Positions 1-6,499 of a DNA stretch of 10,349 bases are shown here, in pieces (within the stretch, counting starts at the first letter, position 1; each line of letters starts with the position of its first letter). This stretch comes from Woeseiaceae bacterium (lineage in GTDB: Bacteria > Pseudomonadota > Gammaproteobacteria > Steroidobacterales > Woeseiaceae). The stretch covers positions 1-10,349 of the forward strand of contig WTCH01000109.1 of NCBI GenBank assembly GCA_013138675.1, read 5' to 3'. The notes under the pieces are model-generated. The model worked only from the letters and a program-made list of their open reading frames with translations. It made no database searches and had not been told where the DNA came from. The translations under genes and the position numbers were made by a program.

Positions 1-457
1 TTGGCAACAGCAACATCAGGTGCGGTCCTTCCTGTACCCAAACTCCGCCATCATTCGGATCCGTTGCAGCTGGATTGTCATTATTAACCATGGCATCGCC
101 CTGCAACATGTACGAATAGCCCACCACATCCGTTGTGAAAGGCGTTCCTTCGCCGGCTGCCTTCATCCACGCCATCCACGTCGCGTCGTTACACATGGGG
201 TGATCATCGCCAGGAATCAGGCCAACACCCGGTATGCAGGTCCAGCCATTGGAACCTTCGCGCAGAATCGTTCCGTCGACGTCCATTATCGTCGCGTCAG
301 CAGAAATACTGCTTGGTCCCGCTGACACGGCACGCGCAATTTTCGCATCATTCGACTCTTCTTCCTCAGCAGCAACAGTTCCTGAGAAGATAAACAGGCA
401 GGTGGTTAGCGCCAGGGTAGAAGAACCCAGGAAGCGTGCTTTGGTTAGTGCTGTCAT
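1..457 (-). CDS. Exported protein of unknown function, 3' end cut by window edge
   Basis: The reading frame is open from an ATG at 457-455 to the left edge, giving 152 codons without a stop. An AAGGGG ribosome binding site lies 7 nt upstream. Residues 1-30 form a clear signal peptide: a basic start (K6, R8), a hydrophobic stretch from about 9 to 26, and a cleavage site after VAA at 28-30. An acidic run EEEES follows, so the mature protein should be periplasmic or secreted. The mature part contains LREGSNGWTCIPG (65-77) and a segment rich in Trp and Met (WMAWMKA, 94-100). Cys74 and Cys89 could form a disulfide. Asn/Asp-rich loops lie around 124-137, and the last residues are GPHLMLLLP. I do not recognise a named family and assign no function. 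The gene is divergent from the exported protein gene at 622. I am confident that it is a real gene and not confident about any role. Confidence 0.8.
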   Translation of the reverse strand, partial: MTALTKARFLGSSTLALTTCLFIFSGTVAAEEEESNDAKIARAVSAGPSSISADATIMDVDGTILREGSNGWTCIPGVGLIPGDDHPMCNDATWMAWMKAAGEGTPFTTDVVGYSYMLQGDAMVNNDNPAATDPNDGGVWVQEGPHLMLLLP

Positions 458-621
458 TTGTGAACCCCTTATATTCGTTATTATTAAAGTCATGACGTTT
501 TCTACCGAGCCAAATTATCATTCAAAGGCGGTAGACTACAAATTCTGCTAAAGCAGCTAGCGAGCCGTTCTTGCCGTACGATGACGCTGCTGTCATTAAC
601 TGAACGATGCGGAGTATTAGA
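458..621. promoter_or_regulatory. Divergent intergenic region between two exported-protein genes
   Basis: This AT-richer 164-bp gap separates two genes that start away from each other, so it must hold promoters for both unless they are read from elsewhere. On the minus strand a GATAAT with TTGTAG 16 bp upstream is a possible but weak promoter for the left gene. On the plus strand TTGCCG at 571-576 with CATTAA 17 bp downstream is weaker still. A short palindrome CTGCT-AA-AGCAG lies at 545-556. I see no known operator. The promoter function is inferred from gene orientation. Confidence 0.35.
611..614 (+). promoter_or_regulatory. Ribosome binding site that sets a GTG start at 622
   Basis: GGAG ends 7 nt before the GTG at 622. 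The in-frame ATG at 607 would place this site inside the gene and has no ribosome binding site of its own. Starting at 622 also gives a normal signal peptide (MNKLIIAIG...), whereas starting at 607 adds five residues in front of it. Confidence 0.65.
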
Positions 622-1422
622 GTGAACAAACTGATTATCGCGATTGGACTATTGCTGCTTTCCATACCGCTGTACGCCGGTGTTGCACTGGATATGGTCA
701 GGACTGACACGTCGGGCGAAGAAATAGAGCGCAACGAGATTTTCGCCCAGTCCGGCATGCTGCGCATCGATAGCGGCGGCGGTCCTTTTAGTTCGGATGT
801 GTCGATGATCTTCCTGGGCGACAAGTTCCTCGTGGTCGATCACGACGAGAAAAGTTACATCATCATGGACGAGGCAATGCTGGATGCGGTGTCGTCCAAA
901 ATCAGCGAAGCCATGAAGCAGATGGAAGCCCAGCTCGCGAGCATGCCTCCCGAGCAGCGCGCGATGGCTGAACAAATGATGCAAAGTCAAATGCCAGGAA
1001 TGATGGGCGACGAGGAGTCGACGCCAATGCGCGTGGAAGCGATCGGCCCGGGTGAATGGCGAGGCAGGGATTGCACTCGGTACGCTGTATTTATCGGACC
1101 GGAGAAGTACCAGGACGTTTGTGCGGCGCCGCTCGACAAGGTAGATGGTTCTGCAGACATGATGGAGGCATTTCACGGCATGGCCAAATTCGTGAAGAAG
1201 CTCACTGAGTCGCTGCCAGGGCCTCTCGCGGCTAGCATTAGCGACAATCCGGGCGCTGTCATGGAGGAAATTGACGGTTTCCCCGTTCATTCAGTCGAAT
1301 ACCAGTATGGGCAGGCAACCGGCGAGGTTTCGTTGCAGTCGATTGTGGAGCAGGAACTGGAGGCATCCGTCTTTGCCGCGCCCGACGGATACAGGCTGGA
1401 GGACCCGTTCGCCGGCCGCTAG
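622..1422 (+). CDS. Exported DUF4412-like protein with a methionine-rich segment
   Basis: This is a 266-residue protein whose first 19-20 residues form a signal peptide (K3, hydrophobic 4-17, cleavage near LYA-G), so it should act in the periplasm or outer envelope. Residues 21-85 read as short beta strands ending in GDKFLVVDHDEKSYIIMDE. A helical stretch at 88-128 carries nine methionines (98, 101, 108, 115, 119, 120, 124, 127, 128) with MPPEQRAMAEQMM at its centre. A second beta-rich part follows, with Cys151 and Cys167 as a possible disulfide pair, and the C-terminus is FAAPDGYRLEDPF. This layout (a protein-recorded state 'SYIIMDE', a Met/Gln helix, a C-terminal 'PDGY') matches my memory of DUF4412-type proteins, which have no established function. 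The family call is by eye only. The gene lies upstream of the rimP operon but is probably transcribed separately. Confidence 0.8.
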   Translation: MNKLIIAIGLLLLSIPLYAGVALDMVRTDTSGEEIERNEIFAQSGMLRIDSGGGPFSSDVSMIFLGDKFLVVDHDEKSYIIMDEAMLDAVSSKISEAMKQMEAQLASMPPEQRAMAEQMMQSQMPGMMGDEESTPMRVEAIGPGEWRGRDCTRYAVFIGPEKYQDVCAAPLDKVDGSADMMEAFHGMAKFVKKLTESLPGPLAASISDNPGAVMEEIDGFPVHSVEYQYGQATGEVSLQSIVEQELEASVFAAPDGYRLEDPFAGR

Positions 1423-1437
1423 CGCACGCTATCGGCG

Positions 1438-1467
1438 TTGCTTGTTGCGTCGCGATTACCGTATAAT
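1438..1467 (+). promoter_or_regulatory. Probable promoter of the rimP-nusA-infB operon
   Basis: A perfect TATAAT lies at 1462-1467 and is followed directly by CGCGCGCGC, a GC-rich discriminator of the kind found at promoters of translation genes under stringent control. The best -35 candidate is TTGCTT at 1438-1443 with an 18-bp spacer, which matches the consensus only in its TTG. The -10 lies within a perfect 8-bp inverted repeat, CGCGATTA/TAATCGCG (1451-1458 and 1464-1471). Transcription would begin near 1473-1477, leaving a leader of about 135 nt before rimP. The -10 is seen directly; its use as a promoter is inferred. Confidence 0.55.
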
Positions 1468-1524
1468 CGCGCGCGCACACTGGGGTGGGCGGTCGACATC
1501 CCGGGCGAGAGTCTTCGTAACAAG

Positions 1525-1548
1525 AGGCCCCGATAAGGGGTTTTTTAT
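1525..1548 (+). terminator. Intrinsic terminator-like hairpin 1 in the rimP leader
   Basis: CCCC (1528-1531) pairs with GGGG (1537-1540) across a GATAA loop and is followed at once by six T residues (1541-1546). G-U and A-U pairs can lengthen the stem by three. It lies downstream of the putative operon promoter and upstream of rimP. It could end transcripts of the preceding gene, attenuate the operon, or do both. In E. coli, terminators in this same leader are part of operon control; the same use here is an inference. Confidence 0.6.
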
Positions 1549-1558
1549 TGCGAAAAAT

Positions 1559-1586
1559 AATGGGCCATGAGCCCATTTTTTGTTTT
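1559..1586 (+). terminator. Intrinsic terminator-like hairpin 2 in the rimP leader
   Basis: AATGGGC (1559-1565) pairs perfectly with GCCCATT (1571-1577) over a 5-nt loop. A T run (1576-1581) follows, then a G and four more T residues. It is the stronger of the two tandem hairpins and ends about 24 nt before the rimP start. Since the whole rimP operon lies beyond it, read-through or antitermination must be common if the promoter at 1462 is the main one. Confidence 0.7.
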
Positions 1587-1609
1587 AGAACAATGGGTTA
1601 GGTGTTTCG

Positions 1610-2062
1610 ATGACAGGTGATGAGCTAGCCAGTTTGCTGGGGCCGACTATCGAACGACTGGGATACGAGTTGTCTGACCTGGAAGCGAAGTTAGGCGGCA
1701 AAGGCGGTTTGGTAAGGATTTTTATTGATCATCCGGATGGCATCAATCTGGTTGACTGTGAAAAGGTCAGTCTGGCCGTCAGCGCGATGCTCGATGTCGA
1801 GGATCCGTTGCCAGGGCAGTACAACCTGGAAGTTTCGTCGCCGGGTTTGGACAGGAAGTTGACGAAAGTAGAGCATTTTCAACGGTTTGCAGGTGAAATC
1901 GTGAAAGTGCAGATGCGCTTCCCAATTGAGGGGCGCAAGCGATTTCGAGGCACCTTGGTGTCTTCGGATGACGAGAACATAGTGGTCGAAGTGGACGGTG
2001 AGTCGCACTCGTTGCCGATGGCAACGATCGATACTGCCCGCCTGGTTCCGGCAGGGACCTGA
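1610..2062 (+). CDS. rimP: Ribosome maturation factor RimP
   Basis: RimP binds the small ribosomal subunit and is needed for efficient 30S maturation in the cytoplasm. The protein has 150 residues, the usual length. The N-terminal alpha/beta domain (about 1-85) contains the strand VRIFID (35-40) and the family hallmark LEVSSPGLDRKL (73-84). The C-terminal part (about 90-150) has the pattern of a small Sm/SH3-like barrel, with GRKRFRGTLVSSDDENIVVEVDG at its core. The ATG at 1610 has AGGTG (1600-1604) 5 nt upstream. It is the first gene of the operon and lies 30 nt before nusA, the order found across Proteobacteria. Nothing in the protein is unusual. Confidence 0.97.
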   Translation: MTGDELASLLGPTIERLGYELSDLEAKLGGKGGLVRIFIDHPDGINLVDCEKVSLAVSAMLDVEDPLPGQYNLEVSSPGLDRKLTKVEHFQRFAGEIVKVQMRFPIEGRKRFRGTLVSSDDENIVVEVDGESHSLPMATIDTARLVPAGT

Positions 2063-2079
2063 CGATCCAGGCATTTTTT

Positions 2080-2083
2080 GGAG
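2080..2083 (+). promoter_or_regulatory. Ribosome binding site that sets the nusA ATG at 2093
   Basis: GGAG lies 9 nt before the ATG at 2093. An in-frame TTG at 2078 would overlap this site and add five residues not seen in the family. Starting at 2093 gives MSKEILMVVDAVSNEK, which lines up with the E. coli start MNKEILAVVEAVSNEK. Confidence 0.8.
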
Positions 2084-2092
2084 TTTTTGGTA

Positions 2093-3595
2093 ATGAGCAA
2101 AGAGATTCTGATGGTTGTCGACGCCGTTTCGAACGAAAAGGGCGTAGAGAAGGACATTATCTTCGAGGCCATTGAAGCCGCGCTGGCCTCTGCTACCTGT
2201 AGAAAGCACGGCGAGGATATCGAGGTTCGCGTCGCTATCGACCGCGAGACGGGCGACTACGACACGTTCCGTCGCTGGCTCGTGTTCGAGGATGAGTCGA
2301 CGGAACTCGAGGTGCCCGATCGTGAACTGCGCATGATTGATGCTGTTGACGTTGATGAGAATGCTGAACCGGGCGGTTTCGTTGAAGTGCCGATGGATTC
2401 GGTAGAGTTTGGTCGAATCGCCGCACAGACCGCCAAGCAGGTCATCGTGCAGAAGGTTCGCGAAGCTGAGCGCGAGCAGGTCGTCGAGGAATACCAGGAA
2501 CGCGCAGGCGAAATGCTGTCCGGTCTGGTCAAACGCGTCGATCGCAATGGCGTCTTCATTGACCTCGGCGGCAATGCGGAGGGATTCGTGTCGCGCGACC
2601 AGATGGTCCCGCGTGAGCCTGTCCGCCCGCAAGACCGCATCAAGGCACTGTTGACCGAAGTTCGTTCCGAGCTGCGTGGCCCGCAGTTGTTCATGACCCG
2701 CACGTCACCTCAGTTCCTGATCGAGTTGTTCAAGATCGAGGTACCCGAAGTGGGTCAGGGCCTGATTGATATTCTCGCTGCCGCCCGCGATCCGGGGCTG
2801 CGTGCGAAGATTGCCGTAAAGAGCAATGACAGCCGCATCGACGCTGTTGGTGCCTGTGTCGGCATGCGTGGCTCACGTGTGCAGGCCGTTTCGAACGAGC
2901 TTGCCGGTGAGCGTGTCGACATCATCCTCTGGGACGACAATCCGGCCCAGTTCGTCGTTAATGCCATGTCGCCGGCCGAGGTTGTATCGATTGTCGTCGA
3001 CGAAGATGCGCACAGCATGGATATCGCGGTCGAGGAGGACAAACTCTCGCAGGCGATTGGTCGTGGTGGACAGAATATCCGTCTGGCGAGTGAGTTGTCG
3101 GGCTGGGAACTCAACGTCATGACGGCTGCAGATGCCGAAGAGAAGAGCGAGTCGGAGATGAAAAAGCTGATCAGCTTGTTCTCGAAGCAGCTTGATGTTG
3201 ACGAAGAAGTCGCACTGATACTGGTTCAGGAAGGGTTTTCGACGGTCGAAGAAGTCGCCTATGTGCCCACAGCTGAACTGGTTGAGATCGAAGAATTTGA
3301 CGAGGACATCGTCGAGGAATTACGCAATCGTGCTCGTGACGTGCTGTTGACCCAGGCGATCGTGCAGGAAGAAAAGATGGATGAGGTGGAGCCCGCCGAA
3401 GACCTGCTTAGCCTCGAGGGCATGGACAAAGGCCTCGCGTTCGTGCTGGCAAGTAAAGGTGTGGTCACACGAGAGGATCTCGCCGAGCTTGCAACAGACG
3501 ACTTGCTTGAGATCCATGAAATGGATCAGGAAGAAGCGGCCGCGTTGATTATGAAGGCGCGCGCACACTGGTTTGAAGCGGAGCAGCAGGCCTGA
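2093..3595 (+). CDS. nusA: Transcription termination/antitermination factor NusA
   Basis: NusA binds RNA polymerase and nascent RNA, promotes pausing and intrinsic termination, and takes part in antitermination complexes. The protein has 500 residues (E. coli 495). The N-terminal polymerase-binding domain spans about 1-130, with DRETGDYDTFRRWLV near 50-64 and QTAKQVIVQKVREAER at 112-127. An S1 domain follows (about 138-202, SGLVKRVDRNGVFIDLGG). KH1 has its GMRG loop at 257-260, and KH2 has GRGG at 323-326. The C-terminus holds two helical acidic repeats (about 365-425 and 435-500), LVQEGFSTVEEVAYVP and LASKGVVTREDLAEL, typical of gammaproteobacterial NusA, which bind the polymerase alpha subunit. 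In related bacteria NusA represses its own operon through the leader. A perfect hairpin surrounds the stop codon. Confidence 0.98.
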   Translation: MSKEILMVVDAVSNEKGVEKDIIFEAIEAALASATCRKHGEDIEVRVAIDRETGDYDTFRRWLVFEDESTELEVPDRELRMIDAVDVDENAEPGGFVEVPMDSVEFGRIAAQTAKQVIVQKVREAEREQVVEEYQERAGEMLSGLVKRVDRNGVFIDLGGNAEGFVSRDQMVPREPVRPQDRIKALLTEVRSELRGPQLFMTRTSPQFLIELFKIEVPEVGQGLIDILAAARDPGLRAKIAVKSNDSRIDAVGACVGMRGSRVQAVSNELAGERVDIILWDDNPAQFVVNAMSPAEVVSIVVDEDAHSMDIAVEEDKLSQAIGRGGQNIRLASELSGWELNVMTAADAEEKSESEMKKLISLFSKQLDVDEEVALILVQEGFSTVEEVAYVPTAELVEIEEFDEDIVEELRNRARDVLLTQAIVQEEKMDEVEPAEDLLSLEGMDKGLAFVLASKGVVTREDLAELATDDLLEIHEMDQEEAAALIMKARAHWFEAEQQA

Positions 3596-3603
3596 GGCCT
3601 GCT
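3585..3603 (+). repeat. Perfect hairpin with the nusA stop codon as its loop
   Basis: AGCAGGCC (3585-3592) and GGCCTGCT (3596-3603) are perfect complements. The three bases between them are the nusA stop codon TGA. No T run follows, so this is not an intrinsic terminator. It sits 7 nt before the GGAG (3610-3613) of infB, so it could affect ribosome hand-over or mark an RNA processing site. These roles are inferred. Confidence 0.75.
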
Positions 3604-3620
3604 AGACGCGGAGTTAAAGA

Positions 3621-6146
3621 ATGGCTGATGTGACAATTGCACAATTTGCTGACGTTCTGAAAGTACCGGTCGATAAGTTGCTTGCGCAGCTTGATGAGGC
3701 CGGTATCAAAGTTGGCAGCTCTGACGATACGATTAGTGACGACGCGAAGCTCGAGTTGCTGACGCACTTGCGCCGTGCCCACGGGCAGGAAGAGCCGACG
3801 TCGGGCAATGCGGCCCCTCGCCGCATAACGCTGAAGCGCAAGTCGCAGTCGGAGCTCCGTTTATCAGGCGCTCAGGGGCGGTCGCGGACGGTTAATGTTG
3901 AAGTTCGCAAGAAGCGCACGTACATCAAGCGTGATGTCCTCGAACAGCAGGCCCAGGAGGAACAGGAAGAGCTGGACCGCAAGCGCAAGGAAGAGGAAGA
4001 ACTCGTAGAGTCAGCGAAGCGCGAACAAGAGCGCCTCGAAACCGAGAAGGAAGCGGCAGCCAAGAAGGAAGTTGAAGCGAAAGAGCAGGCTGAGCAGGCT
4101 CGACTGAGCGCGGAAGACGAAGCACGCAAGGCGGCCGATCAAGTGGCCGCTGCTGAAGCTGAAGAAAAAACACGGGTCGAGAAAGCGGAGCAAGATGCTC
4201 GCGCACGCCGAACCAAAGAAAAGGCCAAGCCAAAGACCAAGGCGGGAGACACCCGTTATGGCCGCAAAGAATTGCACGTTGCCGGCGACAAGAGTGGCCG
4301 ACGCAAACGCAAGACGCCTATGCGTCGTCGTCCGGTCTCACTGAGTGGCGATACGCAACATGGATTTGAAAGACCAACAGCGCCGGTTATTCATGAAGTA
4401 GAGATACCGGAAAACATCGCTGTTTCGGAGCTTGCGAAACGCCTGGCGATCAAGGGCAATGAGGTGGTCAAGGTCCTGTTCAATATGGGCGCGATGGTCA
4501 CCATCAACCAGGTTATTGATCAGGACACGGCGGCACTGGTTGTTGAAGAACTTGGCCACATCGCCAAGCCCACAACCGAAGCCGACGTCGATGAGCAATT
4601 GCTCGCGTCGGAAGAGAAGCTTACGGGTGACGAGGTCAGTCGCCCACCCGTCGTGACAATCATGGGGCACGTCGACCACGGCAAGACCTCTTTGCTCGAT
4701 TACATTCGCCGTACACATGTCGCAGATGCTGAGGCAGGTGGCATTACGCAGCACATTGGTGCGTATTCGGTTGAAACAGAGAAGGGCATAGTCACCTTCC
4801 TGGATACACCGGGACACGCTGCCTTCACGGCCATGCGCGCGCGTGGTGCACAGGCAACAGACATTGTCGTGCTTGTGGTTGCGGCCGATGATGGTGTCAT
4901 GCCGCAGACAATTGAGGCGATCTTGCACTCCAAGGCTGCGGGCGTACCGATCGTCGTTGCGGTCAACAAAATTGATCGCGAAAACTCGGACATAGAACGC
5001 GTCAGAAACGAACTTTCGCAACACGAGGTCATTTCTGAAGATTGGGGCGGTGAACAGTTGTTCGTCAATGTCTCGGCGAAAACCGGGGAAGGCGTCGACA
5101 AGCTGCTCGAGTCTATCTTGCTACAGGCAGAACTGATGGACCTGAAGGCTGTCGCAGACGGCCCGGCCCAGGGGCTCGTTATCGAATCGAGCCTTGAAAA
5201 AGGTCGTGGCGCAGTGGCAACGTTGCTCGTTCAGGGCGGTACGCTCAAACAGGGCGACATGATCATCGCGGGCGAAGAATACGGTCGCATCCGGAATATG
5301 TTCGACGAGAAGCAGCAGTCCGTTAAAGAGGCGGGACCATCCAGTCCTGCCGTCGTACTCGGCCTGTCCAAAACGCCGAGCGCGGGCGACGACTTCCTGG
5401 TTGTGAAAAACGAGCGCAAGGCGCGCGAGGTCGCGGAATTCCGTCGGACCAAAACGCGCGAAGCGAAGCTTGCTTCGCAGCAGGCGTCGAAGCTTGAAGA
5501 CATGTTCAGCCAGATGGCTGAAGGCAGTGCTGAGTTTATCTCGGTCATCATCAAATCCGATGTGCACGGCAGCGCAGAGGCGCTTCGCGACGCACTGGAA
5601 AAACTCTCGACCGATGAGGTCAAGGTCAAGGTGCTGAGCTCAGGAGTCGGCGGTATTACCGAAACCGATGCCAACCTTGCAGCGGCTTCCAATGCAGTGG
5701 TTATCGGATTCAACGTGCGCGCAGACGCTGCTGCACGTACGGCGATTAAGGAGTCGGGTGTCGACGTTCGTTACTACAGCATCATCTACGAGGCGATCGA
5801 CGACGTGAAGGCGGCCCTCAGTGGACTGCTTTCGCCGGAGATTCGGGAGCAGATCGTGGGTCTTGCCGAGGTCAAAGAAGTGTTCTCGTCGCCGAAGCTT
5901 GGCGATATTGCTGGCTCCATCGTGACCGAAGGTTACGTGAAACGCGCTCTCCCGATTCGTGTACTGCGCGAGAACGTCGTGATTTTCGAAGGCGAGCTGG
6001 AATCGTTGCGTCGCTTCAAGGATGACGTCAATGAGGTCAAGTCGGGTACCGAATGCGGCATCGGCGTGAAGAACTACGACAACGTCCAGGTTGGCGATCA
6101 AATCGAATGCTTCGAGCGCGTTGAAGTCGCGCGTACGCTGGACTGA
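3621..6146 (+). CDS. infB: Translation initiation factor IF2
   Basis: IF2 is the GTPase that brings formyl-methionyl initiator tRNA to the 30S subunit and drives subunit joining. The protein has 841 residues, within the gammaproteobacterial range (E. coli 890). The first IF2_N domain is at 1-55. A linker (about 68-104, ITLKRKSQSELRLSG) leads to a charged Glu/Lys/Arg/Ala helix at about 105-205 and a basic stretch around 225-238. A second IF2_N domain lies at about 262-312. The GTPase core follows: G1 GHVDHGKT (349-356), G2 GGITQHIGAY (373-382), G3 DTPGH (395-399), G4 NKID (449-452), G5 SAK (485-487). Domains II and III lie at about 515-745, and the tRNA-binding domain IV ends in ELESLRRFKDDVNEV. 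The ATG at 3621 has GGAG 7 nt upstream. The last base of its TGA is the first base of rbfA. Confidence 0.98.
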   Translation: MADVTIAQFADVLKVPVDKLLAQLDEAGIKVGSSDDTISDDAKLELLTHLRRAHGQEEPTSGNAAPRRITLKRKSQSELRLSGAQGRSRTVNVEVRKKRTYIKRDVLEQQAQEEQEELDRKRKEEEELVESAKREQERLETEKEAAAKKEVEAKEQAEQARLSAEDEARKAADQVAAAEAEEKTRVEKAEQDARARRTKEKAKPKTKAGDTRYGRKELHVAGDKSGRRKRKTPMRRRPVSLSGDTQHGFERPTAPVIHEVEIPENIAVSELAKRLAIKGNEVVKVLFNMGAMVTINQVIDQDTAALVVEELGHIAKPTTEADVDEQLLASEEKLTGDEVSRPPVVTIMGHVDHGKTSLLDYIRRTHVADAEAGGITQHIGAYSVETEKGIVTFLDTPGHAAFTAMRARGAQATDIVVLVVAADDGVMPQTIEAILHSKAAGVPIVVAVNKIDRENSDIERVRNELSQHEVISEDWGGEQLFVNVSAKTGEGVDKLLESILLQAELMDLKAVADGPAQGLVIESSLEKGRGAVATLLVQGGTLKQGDMIIAGEEYGRIRNMFDEKQQSVKEAGPSSPAVVLGLSKTPSAGDDFLVVKNERKAREVAEFRRTKTREAKLASQQASKLEDMFSQMAEGSAEFISVIIKSDVHGSAEALRDALEKLSTDEVKVKVLSSGVGGITETDANLAAASNAVVIGFNVRADAAARTAIKESGVDVRYYSIIYEAIDDVKAALSGLLSPEIREQIVGLAEVKEVFSSPKLGDIAGSIVTEGYVKRALPIRVLRENVVIFEGELESLRRFKDDVNEVKSGTECGIGVKNYDNVQVGDQIECFERVEVARTLD

Positions 6147-6499
6147 TGCCGCGCGAGTTCTCACGTAACCAGCGTCTCGGTGCGCAGATCCTGCGTACCT
6201 TGAGTGAATTGCTGCGTTTCGAGACCAAGGATCCCAGGCTACAGGGTGTGTCCCTGACGTCGGTCGACCTGTCTCGTGACCTCAGCGTCGCACGCGTCTA
6301 TTTCGGCCTGTTGAGTCCGGACGATAGTGCCGAGGAGGCGCTCGAGGGCCTGAAGAAGGCAGGTGGTTTCCTTAGGAGCAAGCTCGGCAGTGCGCTGAAA
6401 GTGCGGCATATTCCGGAACTGCGTTTCGTACATGACGATAGTGCTGAGCAGAGCGTCAAAATCAGCGAGCTAATCGATGGCGCGCTACGAAACAATTGA
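6146..6499 (+). CDS. rbfA: 30S ribosome-binding factor RbfA
   Basis: RbfA is a small KH-type protein that binds the 30S subunit near 16S rRNA helix 1 and supports late maturation and cold growth. The protein has 117 residues, a little shorter than E. coli (133) because it lacks the charged C-terminal tail. Visible marks are RNQRLGAQILRTLSELL (7-23), KDPRL (28-32), SRDLSVARVYF (43-53), the kinked-helix motif AGGFLRSKLG (72-81; E. coli has ASG where this has AGG) and IPELRFVHDDS (89-99). The ATG overlaps the infB stop as TGATG and I see no good ribosome binding site, so it probably depends on ribosomes finishing infB. It overlaps truB by 23 nt. Confidence 0.96.
   Translation: MPREFSRNQRLGAQILRTLSELLRFETKDPRLQGVSLTSVDLSRDLSVARVYFGLLSPDDSAEEALEGLKKAGGFLRSKLGSALKVRHIPELRFVHDDSAEQSVKISELIDGALRNN

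Noticed and set aside
20..325. 101-codon plus-strand open frame at the left edge
   Set aside because: It is antisense to the 152-codon minus-strand frame, which has a strong ribosome binding site and a signal peptide.
398..457. Lipoprotein signal at Cys20 of the minus-strand exported protein
   Set aside because: The residues before Cys are LTT, not a lipobox, and the hydrophobic stretch continues beyond it to a better cleavage site after VAA at 30.
649..1290. 213-codon open frame on the minus strand opposite the exported protein at 622
   Set aside because: The plus-strand gene has a ribosome binding site, signal peptide and family-like features. The reverse product is a His-rich shadow.
1468..1524. 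A tRNA or metY remnant in the rimP leader
   Set aside because: No T-loop sequence, no CAT anticodon arm and no acceptor-stem pairing could be found by eye.
1691..2632. 313-codon open frame on the minus strand opposite rimP and nusA
   Set aside because: It is the antisense shadow of two unmistakable genes, spans their junction, has no ribosome binding site, and its translation is rich in His, Arg and Cys with no family features.
4143..4145. Internal GTG start in infB giving a short IF2 form, as known in E. coli
   Set aside because: GTG codon 175 has only a loose AAGG upstream and its position does not clearly match the E. coli internal starts, so there is too little evidence to call it.
4338..5024. 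228-codon open frame on the minus strand opposite infB
   Set aside because: It lies wholly across the conserved IF2 GTPase region; codon constraint belongs to infB and the product has no recognisable domain.
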